This document shows positions 40,646 through 49,631 of a stretch of 64,000 nt of DNA, one piece after another. The notes beneath the pieces were generated by a model, which searched no databases, was not told where the DNA came from, and was given only the letters and a program-made list of their open reading frames with translations. The first letter of the stretch is position 1; each line of letters starts with the position of its first letter. Source of the DNA: M3007 sp033764075 (GTDB taxonomy: Bacteria > Bacteroidota > Bacteroidia > Chitinophagales > Saprospiraceae). Both the position numbers and the translations under genes were made by a program. The DNA lies in contig JANRJH010000023.1 of NCBI GenBank assembly GCA_033764075.1, positions 1-64,000 of the forward strand, written 5' to 3'.

Positions 40646-42514
40646 TCATTTGGCCGGCCAGGTATTGTTTTTCGCGTTGGTGTCGGGGATGGTATTGCCG
40701 CCCAAAGATACAGATTTCGGCGATTTTCCCTTGGGTAATGCCTGCCGGAAGGTGGAGGCGCCGTTTTTCCACACGGCGGCGGTCTGGTGGAAAGTCTCTG
40801 TGCTGCCGTCGGTGTATTCCACCTGCAGGTGAACAGGGACGGGCTGGGCGCCGAGTTTTGCAATGGCGATCTCGTATGTTTTGCCGGCTTTTTCCACCGA
40901 TTGGACGGCCAGGTCGGGGTGCCCCCATTCGAAGAACCAGGGTTTCCAGAACCAGTCGAGGTTTTGTCCGGACAGGTCGTTCCAGGTATGGAAAAAGTCG
41001 TAGGGCACGGGGTGTTTGCTTTTCCAGCGGTCCATGTACCCGGTCATGCAGCGATGGAAAGTCTCGTAGCCGAGCAAATCGAGCAGGGTCAGGTAGGCGG
41101 CCTGGGGGCGGGTGTAGGAGGCGATGCGGTAGGCAGGGTTGGAGAGGAACCGGGATCGCGTCATGAGCGGCACATCGTCGTCGGTACCGGCCACGCGGTC
41201 GTATCCGCGCACGCGTCCGCCCGGCCCGGCGGTCAGGGAGTCGGTGAGCAGAAAGTCGAAAAAGGAGGCCCAGCCCTCGTCCATCCAGGCGTACTCCTGC
41301 TCGTTGATGCCCATCATGAAGGGGAAGTAGGTGTGTGCGGTTTCGTGCACGGTGAGTCCGGTGGGGTCGCGTTTGCCCTGGCTGGCGTCGTTGCAGAACA
41401 TGGGGTACTCCATACCGTCGTTGCCGTTGAAGACAGTCAGGCAGGGGTAGGGGAACGGATAGCCAGGCAGCCAGGTGCTCATGAGGTGAATGCCGTCGGC
41501 GGCAATGCGACAGACGCGGTAGTAGTCCTCCGATTTGGTATCGTACACGGCGCTGACCAGGGTGCGGCGCCCGGTTTGGGCGTCGACCCGCACGGAGGTG
41601 GCGTCCCAGTTGTAGCGGTTGGAGGCGGCGAACACGAAATCGGGCACGTCGGTGGCCTTGTAGCGAAACATGCCGGTATTGTCGGGCCGGAACACAGTGC
41701 CGGTCTTCAGGTCGTTTTCGGTAAAGATGGCGCCCACCTGATCGCTGCTGTGGGCGTCCTGCCATTTTTTCAGCACGTCCGGTTGCAGCACGGAACCTGC
41801 ATTTTGCCATTCACCGGTGGCCCAGACCATGTAATTGGGTGGTACACGGATGGTGACGTAATAATCGGCAAAATCGTGGTAAAACTCCTGGAGCCCGGTG
41901 TAGGGGAAGTCGGCCCATCCGTGAATATCGTCGTACACCGCCACCTGCGGGTACCAGTACGGCACGAAGAAGACCGAGGAGTCGGCCGCGTATTCCCGTG
42001 CCGCACTCTCGTCGGCGGGCAGGGTGTACGACCAGTCCATGGAAATGGTCGTCCGGCTTTTGGGGGGCAGCGGGGTGTCGAGGCGGATGTCGAGGAAGGT
42101 CGTGAAGCGGGCCTGCCGGTCTGCCGGCACGGCCACGCCGTTAAGGACCAGGTTGTTGATGGTCACGCCGTTTTCCGTCACATCGGAGGCCGGCACATCC
42201 CAGGCGCGCATGCGGCCCTTGCGGTAGCGGTCGGCCTGGAGTTTAAACCGGATGATCTTCAGGGTGTCGGGGCTGTTGTTCTCGTACGCAACGGTTTCGC
42301 TGCCGGTGATGAGGCGGTTTTGGGGGTTGAGTTCAACCTGTATGTTGTACTCGGCGCGGTTTTGCCAGTAGTTGGGGCCGGGTTTTCCGCTTCGGTCGCG
42401 GGTGCCGGCGGCAAATGCCTTTTCATAATTGCGCAAAATGGGCAGCCCGGATTGCGCGGTCACATCGGCAGCAAACAGGCAACAGGCGGCTAACAGCAAA
42501 CAGATACGAAACAT
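40646..42514 (-). CDS. Secreted M1-family aminopeptidase
   Basis: A 622-residue exported zinc aminopeptidase. A signal peptide (1-20, ending V-T-A-Q) leads into an N-terminal beta saddle (N-I-Q-V-E-L-N-P). The thermolysin-like domain follows with H-E-T-A-H near residue 390 and the third ligand in W-M-D-E-G-W-A-S about 20 residues later, the M1 pattern H-E-x-x-H-(18)-E. The canonical G-A-M-E-N is replaced by G-M-E-Y-P-M in N-G-N-D-G-M-E-Y-P. The C-terminal ~120 residues are beta-rich. A TACCTTTG promoter-like element is at 42552-42559 on the minus strand. Confidence 0.9.
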   Translation of the reverse strand: MFRICLLLAACCLFAADVTAQSGLPILRNYEKAFAAGTRDRSGKPGPNYWQNRAEYNIQVELNPQNRLITGSETVAYENNSPDTLKIIRFKLQADRYRKGRMRAWDVPASDVTENGVTINNLVLNGVAVPADRQARFTTFLDIRLDTPLPPKSRTTISMDWSYTLPADESAAREYAADSSVFFVPYWYPQVAVYDDIHGWADFPYTGLQEFYHDFADYYVTIRVPPNYMVWATGEWQNAGSVLQPDVLKKWQDAHSSDQVGAIFTENDLKTGTVFRPDNTGMFRYKATDVPDFVFAASNRYNWDATSVRVDAQTGRRTLVSAVYDTKSEDYYRVCRIAADGIHLMSTWLPGYPFPYPCLTVFNGNDGMEYPMFCNDASQGKRDPTGLTVHETAHTYFPFMMGINEQEYAWMDEGWASFFDFLLTDSLTAGPGGRVRGYDRVAGTDDDVPLMTRSRFLSNPAYRIASYTRPQAAYLTLLDLLGYETFHRCMTGYMDRWKSKHPVPYDFFHTWNDLSGQNLDWFWKPWFFEWGHPDLAVQSVEKAGKTYEIAIAKLGAQPVPVHLQVEYTDGSTETFHQTAAVWKNGASTFRQALPKGKSPKSVSLGGNTIPDTNAKNNTWPAK

Positions 42515-42551
42515 GGGCAGTTGATCTTTTTTATTTGGATAAGCAAGGTGG

Positions 42552-42559
42552 CAAAGGTA
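42552..42559 (-). promoter_or_regulatory. Putative -7 element of the M1 peptidase gene
   Basis: On the minus strand this reads TACCTTTG, 38 bases before the ATG. The rest of the 294-base divergent gap (42515-42808) is strongly AT-rich around 42638-42700 and probably also holds the promoter of the M43 protease gene. Confidence 0.45.
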
Positions 42560-42808
42560 GGACAACGACTTCGAACTTGCGTTTGTTCGCTTCGTTCCCG
42601 GGCAATCGGAATATTTATTCGAACCTGGCCGTTTTTTAACAAAAATTAAAAATTTTATTTTAGCATAAACACCTCAAAAAAATACAGAAAATTGCTGAAA
42701 TCCAAATATTTTTGCTCCCTTGTTTACCCGTATCCCCGGGAAGGGTGATGCTGTCGGTAAACAGCGTATTTCCCAAGGATTTTTAACAGTCAAAACCAAT
42801 TCAACGCT

Positions 42809-44734
42809 ATGGTTCGTCTAAACCTCATCGTGCTTTTCATGGCCCTGCTTGCCGGGGCAACGGTCAATGCCCAGCAGCGCAACTGCGGTGTAATGGAAGT
42901 ATTGGACCGCCAGCTTAAAGAAGACCCGGGTATGCTTCAACGCATGCAGGACATCGAGCGCCACACCGAACAATTCATAGAGGACGGCGCTGTGCGCGAG
43001 CGCGCGGTGGTGACCATCCCGGTGGTGGTACACGTGGTGTGGAACACCAGCGCTGAAAACCTCAGCGACGCGGAAATCCTCTCGCAGATTGCCGTCCTGA
43101 ACGAGGACTTCCGCCGCACCAACGCAGACGCCAACGAGACGCCGGCTGCTTTTCTGCCTGTAGCCGCCGATTGTGAGATCCAGTTCTGCATGGCCACGCG
43201 CGACCCCAACGGCAACGCCACCAACGGCATCGTGCGCCGTCAGACGACCGTGACGTCTTTCAGCACCAACGACAACGTCAAGTTTTTCAGCTCGGGCGGC
43301 TCCGATATCTGGAACCGCGACAAATACCTCAACATCTGGGTGTGCGACCTTGGTGGCGGCCTGCTTGGTTACGCCCAGTTTCCCGGCGGCCCGGCCACGA
43401 CCGACGGTGTGGTGTGCGACTATGCCTACTTCGGCCGCCTGAACTCGACCTTCCCTTACAACGAAGGCCGCACCGCCACCCACGAGGTGGGCCACTGGCT
43501 TAACCTGCGCCACATCTGGGGCGACGCCACCTGCGGCAATGACTTCGTCGGCGACACGCCGGTGCACAACACCTCCAACGGTGGTTGCCCGGCGTATCCG
43601 CACTTATCCACTTGCTCCGGGCAGCCCGTCGAGATGACCATGAACTACATGGACTACACCTACGACGGCTGCATGAACATCTACACCCTGGGCCAGAAGT
43701 CCCGTATGCAGGCACTGTTCGGCAGCGGCGGCGCCCGGGTGGCACTGCTCACCTCCGACGGCTGCCAGCCCCCCAGCGGCGGCGGCTGCGGCACACCCTC
43801 GGGCCTGAACGCCACCAACATCACCCAAACCTCGGCAACCCTGAACTGGAGCGCCGTGAGTGGCGCCACCAGCTATAACGTCGACTTCCGCCAGACCGGC
43901 GGCAACTGGACCACCACACCGGGCATCACCGGCACCTCGGCCAACGCCACGGGCCTCACCGCCAACACGGGCTACGAGTTCCGCGTGCAAGCCGTTTGCG
44001 GCAGCAACACCGGAACGTACTCGGCCATCGCAACGTTCACCACCCTGGCTGCCGGCGGCTGCACCGATCCGTACGAAACCAACGAGACCAGCGGAACCGC
44101 CAAGGTCATCCCGGTGAATACCAACCTCAATGCCCTGATCAGCACTGCTACCGATAACGACTGGTTCCAGTTCAACAACACCTCCACCCAGCGCCGGATC
44201 AAGGTGGACCTGACCACCCTGCCCGCCGACTACGACGTGCGCCTGATCCGCAACGGTAACCAGGTGGGCATATCCCAAAACGGCGGTACACAAAACGAGC
44301 AAATCATCCTGAACACCAATAACGTAAACACCTACCGCGTGCATGTGTACGGATACCAGGGCGCGTTCAACGCCTCTCAGTGCTACACCCTGCGCGTGAG
44401 CCTGAGTGCCAGCAACTGGCGCGAAGACGGCACCACCGACGGCGACGTGACCGAGCTGGAGATACCCGTCATCCTCGAGTCCGACGGGTTCATTATGTTC
44501 CCCAACCCGGCACAAGACGAGGTGTACGTCGACGTGATCACCCGGGCCGACAATGAGGTGCAGGTGTCCCTGTTCGACGCTGCCGGCCGTCTCGCCCTGC
44601 AACGCAACCAGGCCATCTCCAAAGACGAAAACCGCATAACCCTCAACCTGGCCGGCTTGACGGACGGGCTGTACATGGTTCAGGTGCAAAACGGTGACCA
44701 GGTGACCGTGAAAAAACTGGTGATACAGCGGTAG
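42809..44734 (+). CDS. Secreted M43 metalloprotease with FN3, PPC-like and T9SS domains
   Basis: A 641-residue secreted protease of the pappalysin (M43) type. A signal peptide (1-21, ending V-N-A-Q) and propeptide precede the catalytic domain, with the extended zinc motif H-E-V-G-H-W-L-N-L-R-H-I-W-G-D near residue 224 and the Met-turn region N-Y-M-D-Y near 280. A fibronectin type III domain (about 330-415), a prepeptidase C-terminal-like beta-sandwich (about 420-545, beginning D-P-Y-E-T-N-E-T) and a type A T9SS sorting domain (M-F-P-N-P-A-Q-D-E to the end) follow. It is probably secreted for protein degradation. Confidence 0.9.
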   Translation: MVRLNLIVLFMALLAGATVNAQQRNCGVMEVLDRQLKEDPGMLQRMQDIERHTEQFIEDGAVRERAVVTIPVVVHVVWNTSAENLSDAEILSQIAVLNEDFRRTNADANETPAAFLPVAADCEIQFCMATRDPNGNATNGIVRRQTTVTSFSTNDNVKFFSSGGSDIWNRDKYLNIWVCDLGGGLLGYAQFPGGPATTDGVVCDYAYFGRLNSTFPYNEGRTATHEVGHWLNLRHIWGDATCGNDFVGDTPVHNTSNGGCPAYPHLSTCSGQPVEMTMNYMDYTYDGCMNIYTLGQKSRMQALFGSGGARVALLTSDGCQPPSGGGCGTPSGLNATNITQTSATLNWSAVSGATSYNVDFRQTGGNWTTTPGITGTSANATGLTANTGYEFRVQAVCGSNTGTYSAIATFTTLAAGGCTDPYETNETSGTAKVIPVNTNLNALISTATDNDWFQFNNTSTQRRIKVDLTTLPADYDVRLIRNGNQVGISQNGGTQNEQIILNTNNVNTYRVHVYGYQGAFNASQCYTLRVSLSASNWREDGTTDGDVTELEIPVILESDGFIMFPNPAQDEVYVDVITRADNEVQVSLFDAAGRLALQRNQAISKDENRITLNLAGLTDGLYMVQVQNGDQVTVKKLVIQR

Positions 44735-44762
44735 ACGACTGTTTTTTCCGCTCCTGCTGAGA

Positions 44763-44850
44763 ATGGCACACGGATGGGGCGGATGCTGCGCAACACGGAT
44801 GGAAACGGATTTATCCGCGTTGCGCAGCATCCGCTCGATCCGCGTGCCAT
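44763..44850. repeat. Long dispersed palindromic repeat, copy A2
   Basis: A 38-base left arm (44763-44800) and right arm (44813-44850) form a large imperfect palindrome. It shares the motifs GGCACNCGGAT, GGAT-GCTGCGC and CTCGATCCGYGTGCCA with the copy at 4477-4645. It fills the gap between the M43 gene and the tRNA promoter. Confidence 0.8.
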
Positions 44851-44864
44851 TTCTATTGATGCGA

Positions 44865-44895
44865 TTGCCCTTGTCCTCAAAAAAACGTACTTTTG
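44865..44895 (+). promoter_or_regulatory. Putative promoter of tRNA-Arg
   Basis: TTG at 44865-44867, a 20-base spacer and TACTTTTG at 44888-44895 match the Bacteroidota -33/-7 pattern, 15 bases before the mature tRNA start. Confidence 0.6.
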
Positions 44896-44910
44896 CGCGG
44901 ATTTTGATCG

Positions 44911-44982
44911 GGTCTCATAGTTCAACGGATAGAATAGAGGTTTCCTAAACCTTAGATGTGGGTTCGATTCCCGCTGAGACCA
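44911..44982 (+). tRNA. tRNA-Arg(CCU)
   Basis: A 72-base cloverleaf. The acceptor arm is GGTCTCA/TGAGACC, the D arm GTTC...GAAT, the anticodon stem GAGGT/ACCTT with loop TTCCTAA (anticodon CCT), and the T arm GTGGG-TTCGATT-CCCGC. The discriminator is A; CCA is not encoded. It lies directly upstream of the defence island, and tRNA genes are common integration sites. Confidence 0.92.
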
Positions 44983-45035
44983 CTTGGTATTTTTAAATAA
45001 TATGTAACTAATCAGACAGGCTTGTAAATAAATCC

Positions 45036-45043
45036 TACATTTG
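45036..45043 (+). promoter_or_regulatory. Putative -7 element of the first CHAT gene
   Basis: TACATTTG matches TAnnTTTG, 27 bases before the ATG at 45070. The leader (TTTG, then TCC-AATCAG-CCGAA and ATGA) resembles that of the second CHAT gene at 60445-60477. Confidence 0.55.
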
Positions 45044-45069
45044 TCCAATCAGCCCGAACAAATGACCGC

Positions 45070-46836
45070 ATGGATGTACTCTTACTTACTTTTGCCAACA
45101 GCCGTACCAACCCACTGCCCACCCTGGCCGGCGAATACGCCGAACTGAGCAAACGACTGTGGCCCCGTGCCCTGCGGCAGCACTACCTGGCCTGCCCGGT
45201 CAGTCACGCCACGCTGGATGACGTGGCCTATTACCTCACCCTGTTCCGCAACCGGCTGAGCCTCTTCCTCTTTAGCGGCCATGCCCACCGCGATGCGCTG
45301 ATCACCGAAGACGGCGCCGCACGCGCCGACGGTATCGCCCACCTGCTGGCACAGTGCCCCAACCTGAAAGTGGTGGTCCTCAACGGCTGCAGTACGGTCG
45401 GACAAGTGGAGGCTCTGCACCGCGCCGGCGTGCCGCTCGTGATCGCCACCAGCGCACCGGTTGGCGATGAGATCGCCGCTAAATTTTCCGAACGCCTCTT
45501 CCAGGCACTGGAAACCGGGCTGACGATCGGCGAGGCCTTCGAACAGGCCATCGGCGAAGCCCAGGCCCGGCAGCCACTGAATGTGGAACGTGGGCCCGCC
45601 CCTCGTTCGGAATCCCGGGACAATGAACCGCTCTGGGGCATCAAACCGCACCCGGACAAGCCCGATGCAGCCGGCTGGAAACTGCCGACGACGCCCGTAA
45701 AAACCGCCCTCCAGTACCACGAGCCGAACGAAGTGCTGCTGGAAACGCTATACCATACCCTGGCCGAAACAAACCCCAAGTTGCGCGAACTGCGTGATGC
45801 CGGCGCCGAAATGGATACCCGGCAGGAAGAAATCATATCGGCGCTCCTGCGCGCCCTGCCTGCGCCGCTGAGCGAGCACGTGCGCAAACTCGTGGCCCCC
45901 TCCACGCCGGGCGCCACCGGCGGTTGGGATCAGGTGGGGCAGCAACGCCTCGCCCAAATGGTGCAGACCTACCAGATTTGCATGGACTTCCTGCTGTACA
46001 CACTCCTGGCCCAGGTTTGGGAGGACGTGTACCGCAAGGGCCTGCAATGGCGACCCGCCCCGGCGCTGCTGCGCGAGCTTCGGTTTTTTCTTGAACTGGA
46101 CGCCGCCGCGCGCCGCGATTGCGACTATTTCTCCGTCATCCGGCTGCTGCGGGAAGCCCTCGACCAGGCCGGCGAAACCCCCTTCATCGTCGAGTATGTC
46201 CGACTGCGGGAGGACTTTATGGCCAATGATGCGGTGAAAGACGCCTGCTTTTTCCTCGAAGCCCTTCGCCGGCAGTCGGAAAGCGCCGGCCTTCCGGAAA
46301 TGACCGAACTCTGCGCCCGCGCCGAAGAAAGCCTGGCCGTCATCTTCGGCAAACTCGGCTTCCTGGGGCGCTACCAACTCGCCACCGTGCGCAACATCGA
46401 CGTGCTAAAATACCGCCGCACCAACACCGCCGCGTTCAAACACATGGTGGTGAAATGGCACGGCACCCTCGGCTACTACCAAAAGGAATACCCCGTGCTG
46501 CCCAATGTGATGGACAATCGCTCCGTGGTGCTGCTTCGCCTCGGCGAAGGCCCGGAAGCGCATTTCCTGAACCTGTCGCCCTTCATCCTCGACGAAAACA
46601 CCTTCGAAAAAGTACCCGACACCTCCCTGTCCAAACTATATTTCTTTGCCTGGCAGCAACAGGGACGGCTACGCTACAAGTACGTGAACGAACCGGAACA
46701 TGACGTGATCGACCTCGACGATCCGGAGTTTTTCGACCGCAAGGAAAAAACGAATAAGTTCCAGGCCGCCAAAGCCCAGTTCGAGGCTTTCTACAAGGCC
46801 GTTTTTGATGAAAAACCAAATCCCGCCGCCCCATGA
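45070..46836 (+). CDS. CHAT-domain (caspase-like) protease, island copy 1
   Basis: A 588-residue protein. Residues ~1-165 form a CHAT domain of the caspase/separase clan: first strand M-D-V-L-L-L-T-F-A-N, catalytic His71 in L-F-L-F-S-G-H-A-H and catalytic Cys107 in V-V-L-N-G-C-S-T-V. A mostly helical region of ~400 residues follows with no domain I recognise. The gene overlaps the nSTAND gene by four bases (ATGA), so the proteins are probably made together. CHAT proteases in conflict systems are held inactive and cut targets after a sensor NTPase fires. The second CHAT (60478-62217) has the dyad at identical positions (71 and 107). Confidence 0.82.
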   Translation: MDVLLLTFANSRTNPLPTLAGEYAELSKRLWPRALRQHYLACPVSHATLDDVAYYLTLFRNRLSLFLFSGHAHRDALITEDGAARADGIAHLLAQCPNLKVVVLNGCSTVGQVEALHRAGVPLVIATSAPVGDEIAAKFSERLFQALETGLTIGEAFEQAIGEAQARQPLNVERGPAPRSESRDNEPLWGIKPHPDKPDAAGWKLPTTPVKTALQYHEPNEVLLETLYHTLAETNPKLRELRDAGAEMDTRQEEIISALLRALPAPLSEHVRKLVAPSTPGATGGWDQVGQQRLAQMVQTYQICMDFLLYTLLAQVWEDVYRKGLQWRPAPALLRELRFFLELDAAARRDCDYFSVIRLLREALDQAGETPFIVEYVRLREDFMANDAVKDACFFLEALRRQSESAGLPEMTELCARAEESLAVIFGKLGFLGRYQLATVRNIDVLKYRRTNTAAFKHMVVKWHGTLGYYQKEYPVLPNVMDNRSVVLLRLGEGPEAHFLNLSPFILDENTFEKVPDTSLSKLYFFAWQQQGRLRYKYVNEPEHDVIDLDDPEFFDRKEKTNKFQAAKAQFEAFYKAVFDEKPNPAAP

Positions 46837-49631
46837 AAAGCCCGTTTAAATTTCTCGACCCTTACCAGTTCGAGGACTATGACGCTTTTTTTGGACGCGA
46901 AGCCGAAACAAAGGAGCTGTACAACCTCGTCACCAAAAACCGCCTCACCTTCGTTTATGGCCCTTCCGGCACCGGCAAAACCAGCCTGGTGCGCTGCGGG
47001 CTGGCCAACCGCTTTGGCGGTGTGGACTGGCTACCCCTCTTTATCCGCCGGGGCGACGACATCAATCAGTCGCTGCGCGCCGCTATCGGCGCGGCCCTCG
47101 GCGAAGGCCCGGGCTTCTCGGGTGATGTCTCGGAGGCCGTCGGCGCCCTGTTCCGCCGATACCTGCGACCCGTTTACCTCATCTTCGACCAGTTTGAAGA
47201 ACTTTTTATCCTGAGTAAAAACGACCCGGAGGAAAATGAACGGCAGCCTTTCTACGACACCGTGGCCGAACTGCTGGACGCCGATCTCCCCTGTCGCCTG
47301 CTCTTCATCCTCCGCGAAGACTACTTCGGCCACCTCAACCAGTTTGAAAAAACGGTGCCCGAACTTTACCACCGAAAAATGCGCGTGGAACCCATGCACC
47401 GCGACAACCTGCGCGCCGTCGTAGCCGGCTCCTGCCGGGTGCACCACATCCCCTTCGGCGACGAACGGCGCGACCCCGACCGCATCCTCGACAACATACT
47501 GGCCGACAAGGCCGGTACCCACATGCCCTACGTACAGGTGTACCTGCACATGCTGTATCAGGAAGCCCTGCGCCGGCAATACCCCCAATGGCCGCCCGAC
47601 GCCGCCGAAGCGCCGCCCCTGCGCTTCGATGCCTCCGTGATAGACGGTGTGGGCAAGATAGAAGGCGTACTGAGCCGATTCCTCGAAGAACAAAGTCTCG
47701 ATATCCTCCAGCGACTGAAAAAACGGGAACTGAACCCGCCCGACGACCTCGTGCGCCGGGTGCTCGACCCCTTTGTGAGCGAAGACGGCACCAAGGTGCC
47801 CGTGCGCTACGCCACCCACGCCGACGGCACATCTGCGCTGAAGGGCAAAGCCGCCGCCCGCCTGGCCAGGCAAGACCCCGCCCTGGTGTCGGCCTGCCTG
47901 CACGAACTGGAGGCCGCCCGCATCCTGCGCCGCTCCGAAACCGATTATGAACTGGCGCACGATACGCTGGCGGCCATTATAGCAGGCCGACGCGAAGCAT
48001 ACCTGCAACAGGAACGAGATGCCTACAACCGCATCGAGTTAGGTTATAAGGAACACCAACAAGCCCAGGAGCACGGTCAAACCTACTTCTTCGACCGCCG
48101 CCAACTGACCCGCCTGGAACCCCTCCTGCCCCAACTTGCCCTCGAGCCCGCACACGCCGCCTTCCTCGAAGCCAGCCGCACCGAGGCCGAACGGCTGGAA
48201 AACGAGGAAAAAGAACGCATCGCCCGACAAAAAGCCGACGCCCAGCGGCGGCAGCGCCGGGCCATGTGGACCTCCGTTTTCGCGGCGGTGCTGATCCTGA
48301 CGGCGCTGGGGGCTGCATGGCTGGCTTACCGGGAATCGGAAAAAGCCGCCAGGGCCATTAAACTCGCCGACCAAAAAAACCGGGCCGCAGAAGTCAGCGA
48401 TTCCCTGGCACAGGTTAAAACCCGGGCCGCTGAAGTCAGCGATTCAACGGCCACTGTCGCCGAACAGAAAGCAAAATTGGATCGGGAGCTGGCCGACCTG
48501 AGGGCCAAAGAGGCCCAAACGGCTGCCGACCTCGCGGAAATCAAAAAGAAAGAGGCGGCCCGTGCGGCCCTGGAAGCGGTGGTATCGCTGATCGACGCCG
48601 CGCGCCGCGATGTGCTGAGCCTGCGATACGATGCCGCTTTTTCCAAAATGAAAAAAGCCGCCGGCCTGGAACAAGTGAAAGACAGCGTTGCGTTTGAGTT
48701 GATGGAGATTGCGTTTTTTAAGCACTATGCCGGACAGCCGGCCGAGGCCGAAGCGGCCTGTTCACTGGCTGCACGCCTGCTGGAGAAGCCCGTGACTTAT
48801 GCCCCGGGTGGTTTCCGGGGCGCCCTGGCTACCCTTGACCGAAACCGGGACAGCCGGCTCGAAGCCCGCTATTTTCCGGATATGGTGGATGTGGAAGGCG
48901 GAACCTTTACCATGGGCAGCGATGACGAGGAGGATAATTTTTATGGAACAGATGCCCGCCCGCCGCATCCTGTTACCGTTTCCCGGTTTAAAATGGCCAA
49001 AACAGAAACTACCGTGTGGCAATACAACCTGTATCTGGCGGCACGCGGGAAAGACATTGAGGATGAACAGGTGATTACGCGTCCAGGCTGGGGATGGGAG
49101 GGCAGTAATCCGGTGGTGAAAGTCAGTTGGTATGAGGCGGTTGATTATGCCAACTGGCTGAGTCGACTGTTCGGCCTTGCCCCGGCTATAGACACAACGG
49201 GTGAACAATTCCGACCAGTCCCGGGCGCCTACGGTTTCCGTCTGCCCACCGAGGCCGAATGGGAATACGCCGCGCGCGGCGGGATACATCAGGACACCTT
49301 TCCATACAGCGGCGGGCATAATGCGGATGAAGTTGCCTGGCACCGCTTCAATAGCAGGAGCCGCACCAACCCTGTTGCCGGGAAAAAAGCCAATGGGGCT
49401 GGAGTGTACGATATGAGCGGCAATGTTTGGGAATGGTGTTGGGACTGGTATGCAACATATCCGGATACTTCGCAGATTAATCCTTGGGGGCCGGATGAGG
49501 GCGACAACCGCGTGCTTCGCGGCGGCAGTTGGAGCGACGGCGCGCGGAATTGCCGCGCCGCCGATCGCTACGACAGCACGCCGGGCAACCGCAACGCCGC
49601 TATTGGCTTCCGCCTTGTCCGTTCTTTTTAG
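46833..49631 (+). CDS. nSTAND NTPase-TM-FGE/C-type-lectin fusion
   Basis: A 932-residue protein. Residues 1-10 (S-P-F-K-F-L) and F-F-G-R-E-A-E near 20 open an nSTAND1-like NTPase: Walker A G-P-S-G-T-G-K-T at 43-50, Walker B P-V-Y-L-I-F-D-Q-F-E-E at 113-123, then a helical lid and winged-helix-like part ending near A-H-D-T-L-A (375-380). A basic stretch and one membrane helix (about 480-499) precede a coiled coil (500-585, with duplicated R-A-A-E-V-S-D-S). Residues ~684-932 are a formylglycine-generating-enzyme/C-type-lectin-fold domain (V-E-G-G-T-F-T-M-G-S, then G-N-V-W-E-W, then G-G-S-W). The two Cys of active FGE enzymes are not present, so it is more likely a binding domain. Its final ~40 residues look DGR-diversified (see 49509-49628). 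Confidence 0.82.
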   Translation: MKSPFKFLDPYQFEDYDAFFGREAETKELYNLVTKNRLTFVYGPSGTGKTSLVRCGLANRFGGVDWLPLFIRRGDDINQSLRAAIGAALGEGPGFSGDVSEAVGALFRRYLRPVYLIFDQFEELFILSKNDPEENERQPFYDTVAELLDADLPCRLLFILREDYFGHLNQFEKTVPELYHRKMRVEPMHRDNLRAVVAGSCRVHHIPFGDERRDPDRILDNILADKAGTHMPYVQVYLHMLYQEALRRQYPQWPPDAAEAPPLRFDASVIDGVGKIEGVLSRFLEEQSLDILQRLKKRELNPPDDLVRRVLDPFVSEDGTKVPVRYATHADGTSALKGKAAARLARQDPALVSACLHELEAARILRRSETDYELAHDTLAAIIAGRREAYLQQERDAYNRIELGYKEHQQAQEHGQTYFFDRRQLTRLEPLLPQLALEPAHAAFLEASRTEAERLENEEKERIARQKADAQRRQRRAMWTSVFAAVLILTALGAAWLAYRESEKAARAIKLADQKNRAAEVSDSLAQVKTRAAEVSDSTATVAEQKAKLDRELADLRAKEAQTAADLAEIKKKEAARAALEAVVSLIDAARRDVLSLRYDAAFSKMKKAAGLEQVKDSVAFELMEIAFFKHYAGQPAEAEAACSLAARLLEKPVTYAPGGFRGALATLDRNRDSRLEARYFPDMVDVEGGTFTMGSDDEEDNFYGTDARPPHPVTVSRFKMAKTETTVWQYNLYLAARGKDIEDEQVITRPGWGWEGSNPVVKVSWYEAVDYANWLSRLFGLAPAIDTTGEQFRPVPGAYGFRLPTEAEWEYAARGGIHQDTFPYSGGHNADEVAWHRFNSRSRTNPVAGKKANGAGVYDMSGNVWEWCWDWYATYPDTSQINPWGPDEGDNRVLRGGSWSDGARNCRAADRYDSTPGNRNAAIGFRLVRSF
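49509..49628 (+). other. Candidate DGR variable repeat in the FGE/C-type-lectin domain
   Basis: The last 40 codons read R-V-L-R-G-G-S-W, S-D-G, A-R-N-C-R, A-A-D-R, Y-D-S-T-P-G-N-R-N-A-A, then I-G-F-R-L-V-R-S-F. They align without gaps to the usual variable-repeat frame, in which a template would have Asn (AAY) at S-D-G (49533-49541), D (49563), Y-D-S-T (49569-49580) and N-A-A (49593-49601). AGC, GAC, GGC, GAT, TAC, GCC and GCT all differ from AAC or AAT only at A positions; only ACG (49578) does not fit. No template repeat or reverse transcriptase gene is in the window, and ordinary FGE domains share the framework residues, so this is inference. Confidence 0.45.

Noticed and set aside
48880..49631. 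Active formylglycine-generating enzyme or sulfatase-activating function
   Set aside because: The reactive cysteine pair is not present and no sulfatase gene lies near; a binding role fits better.
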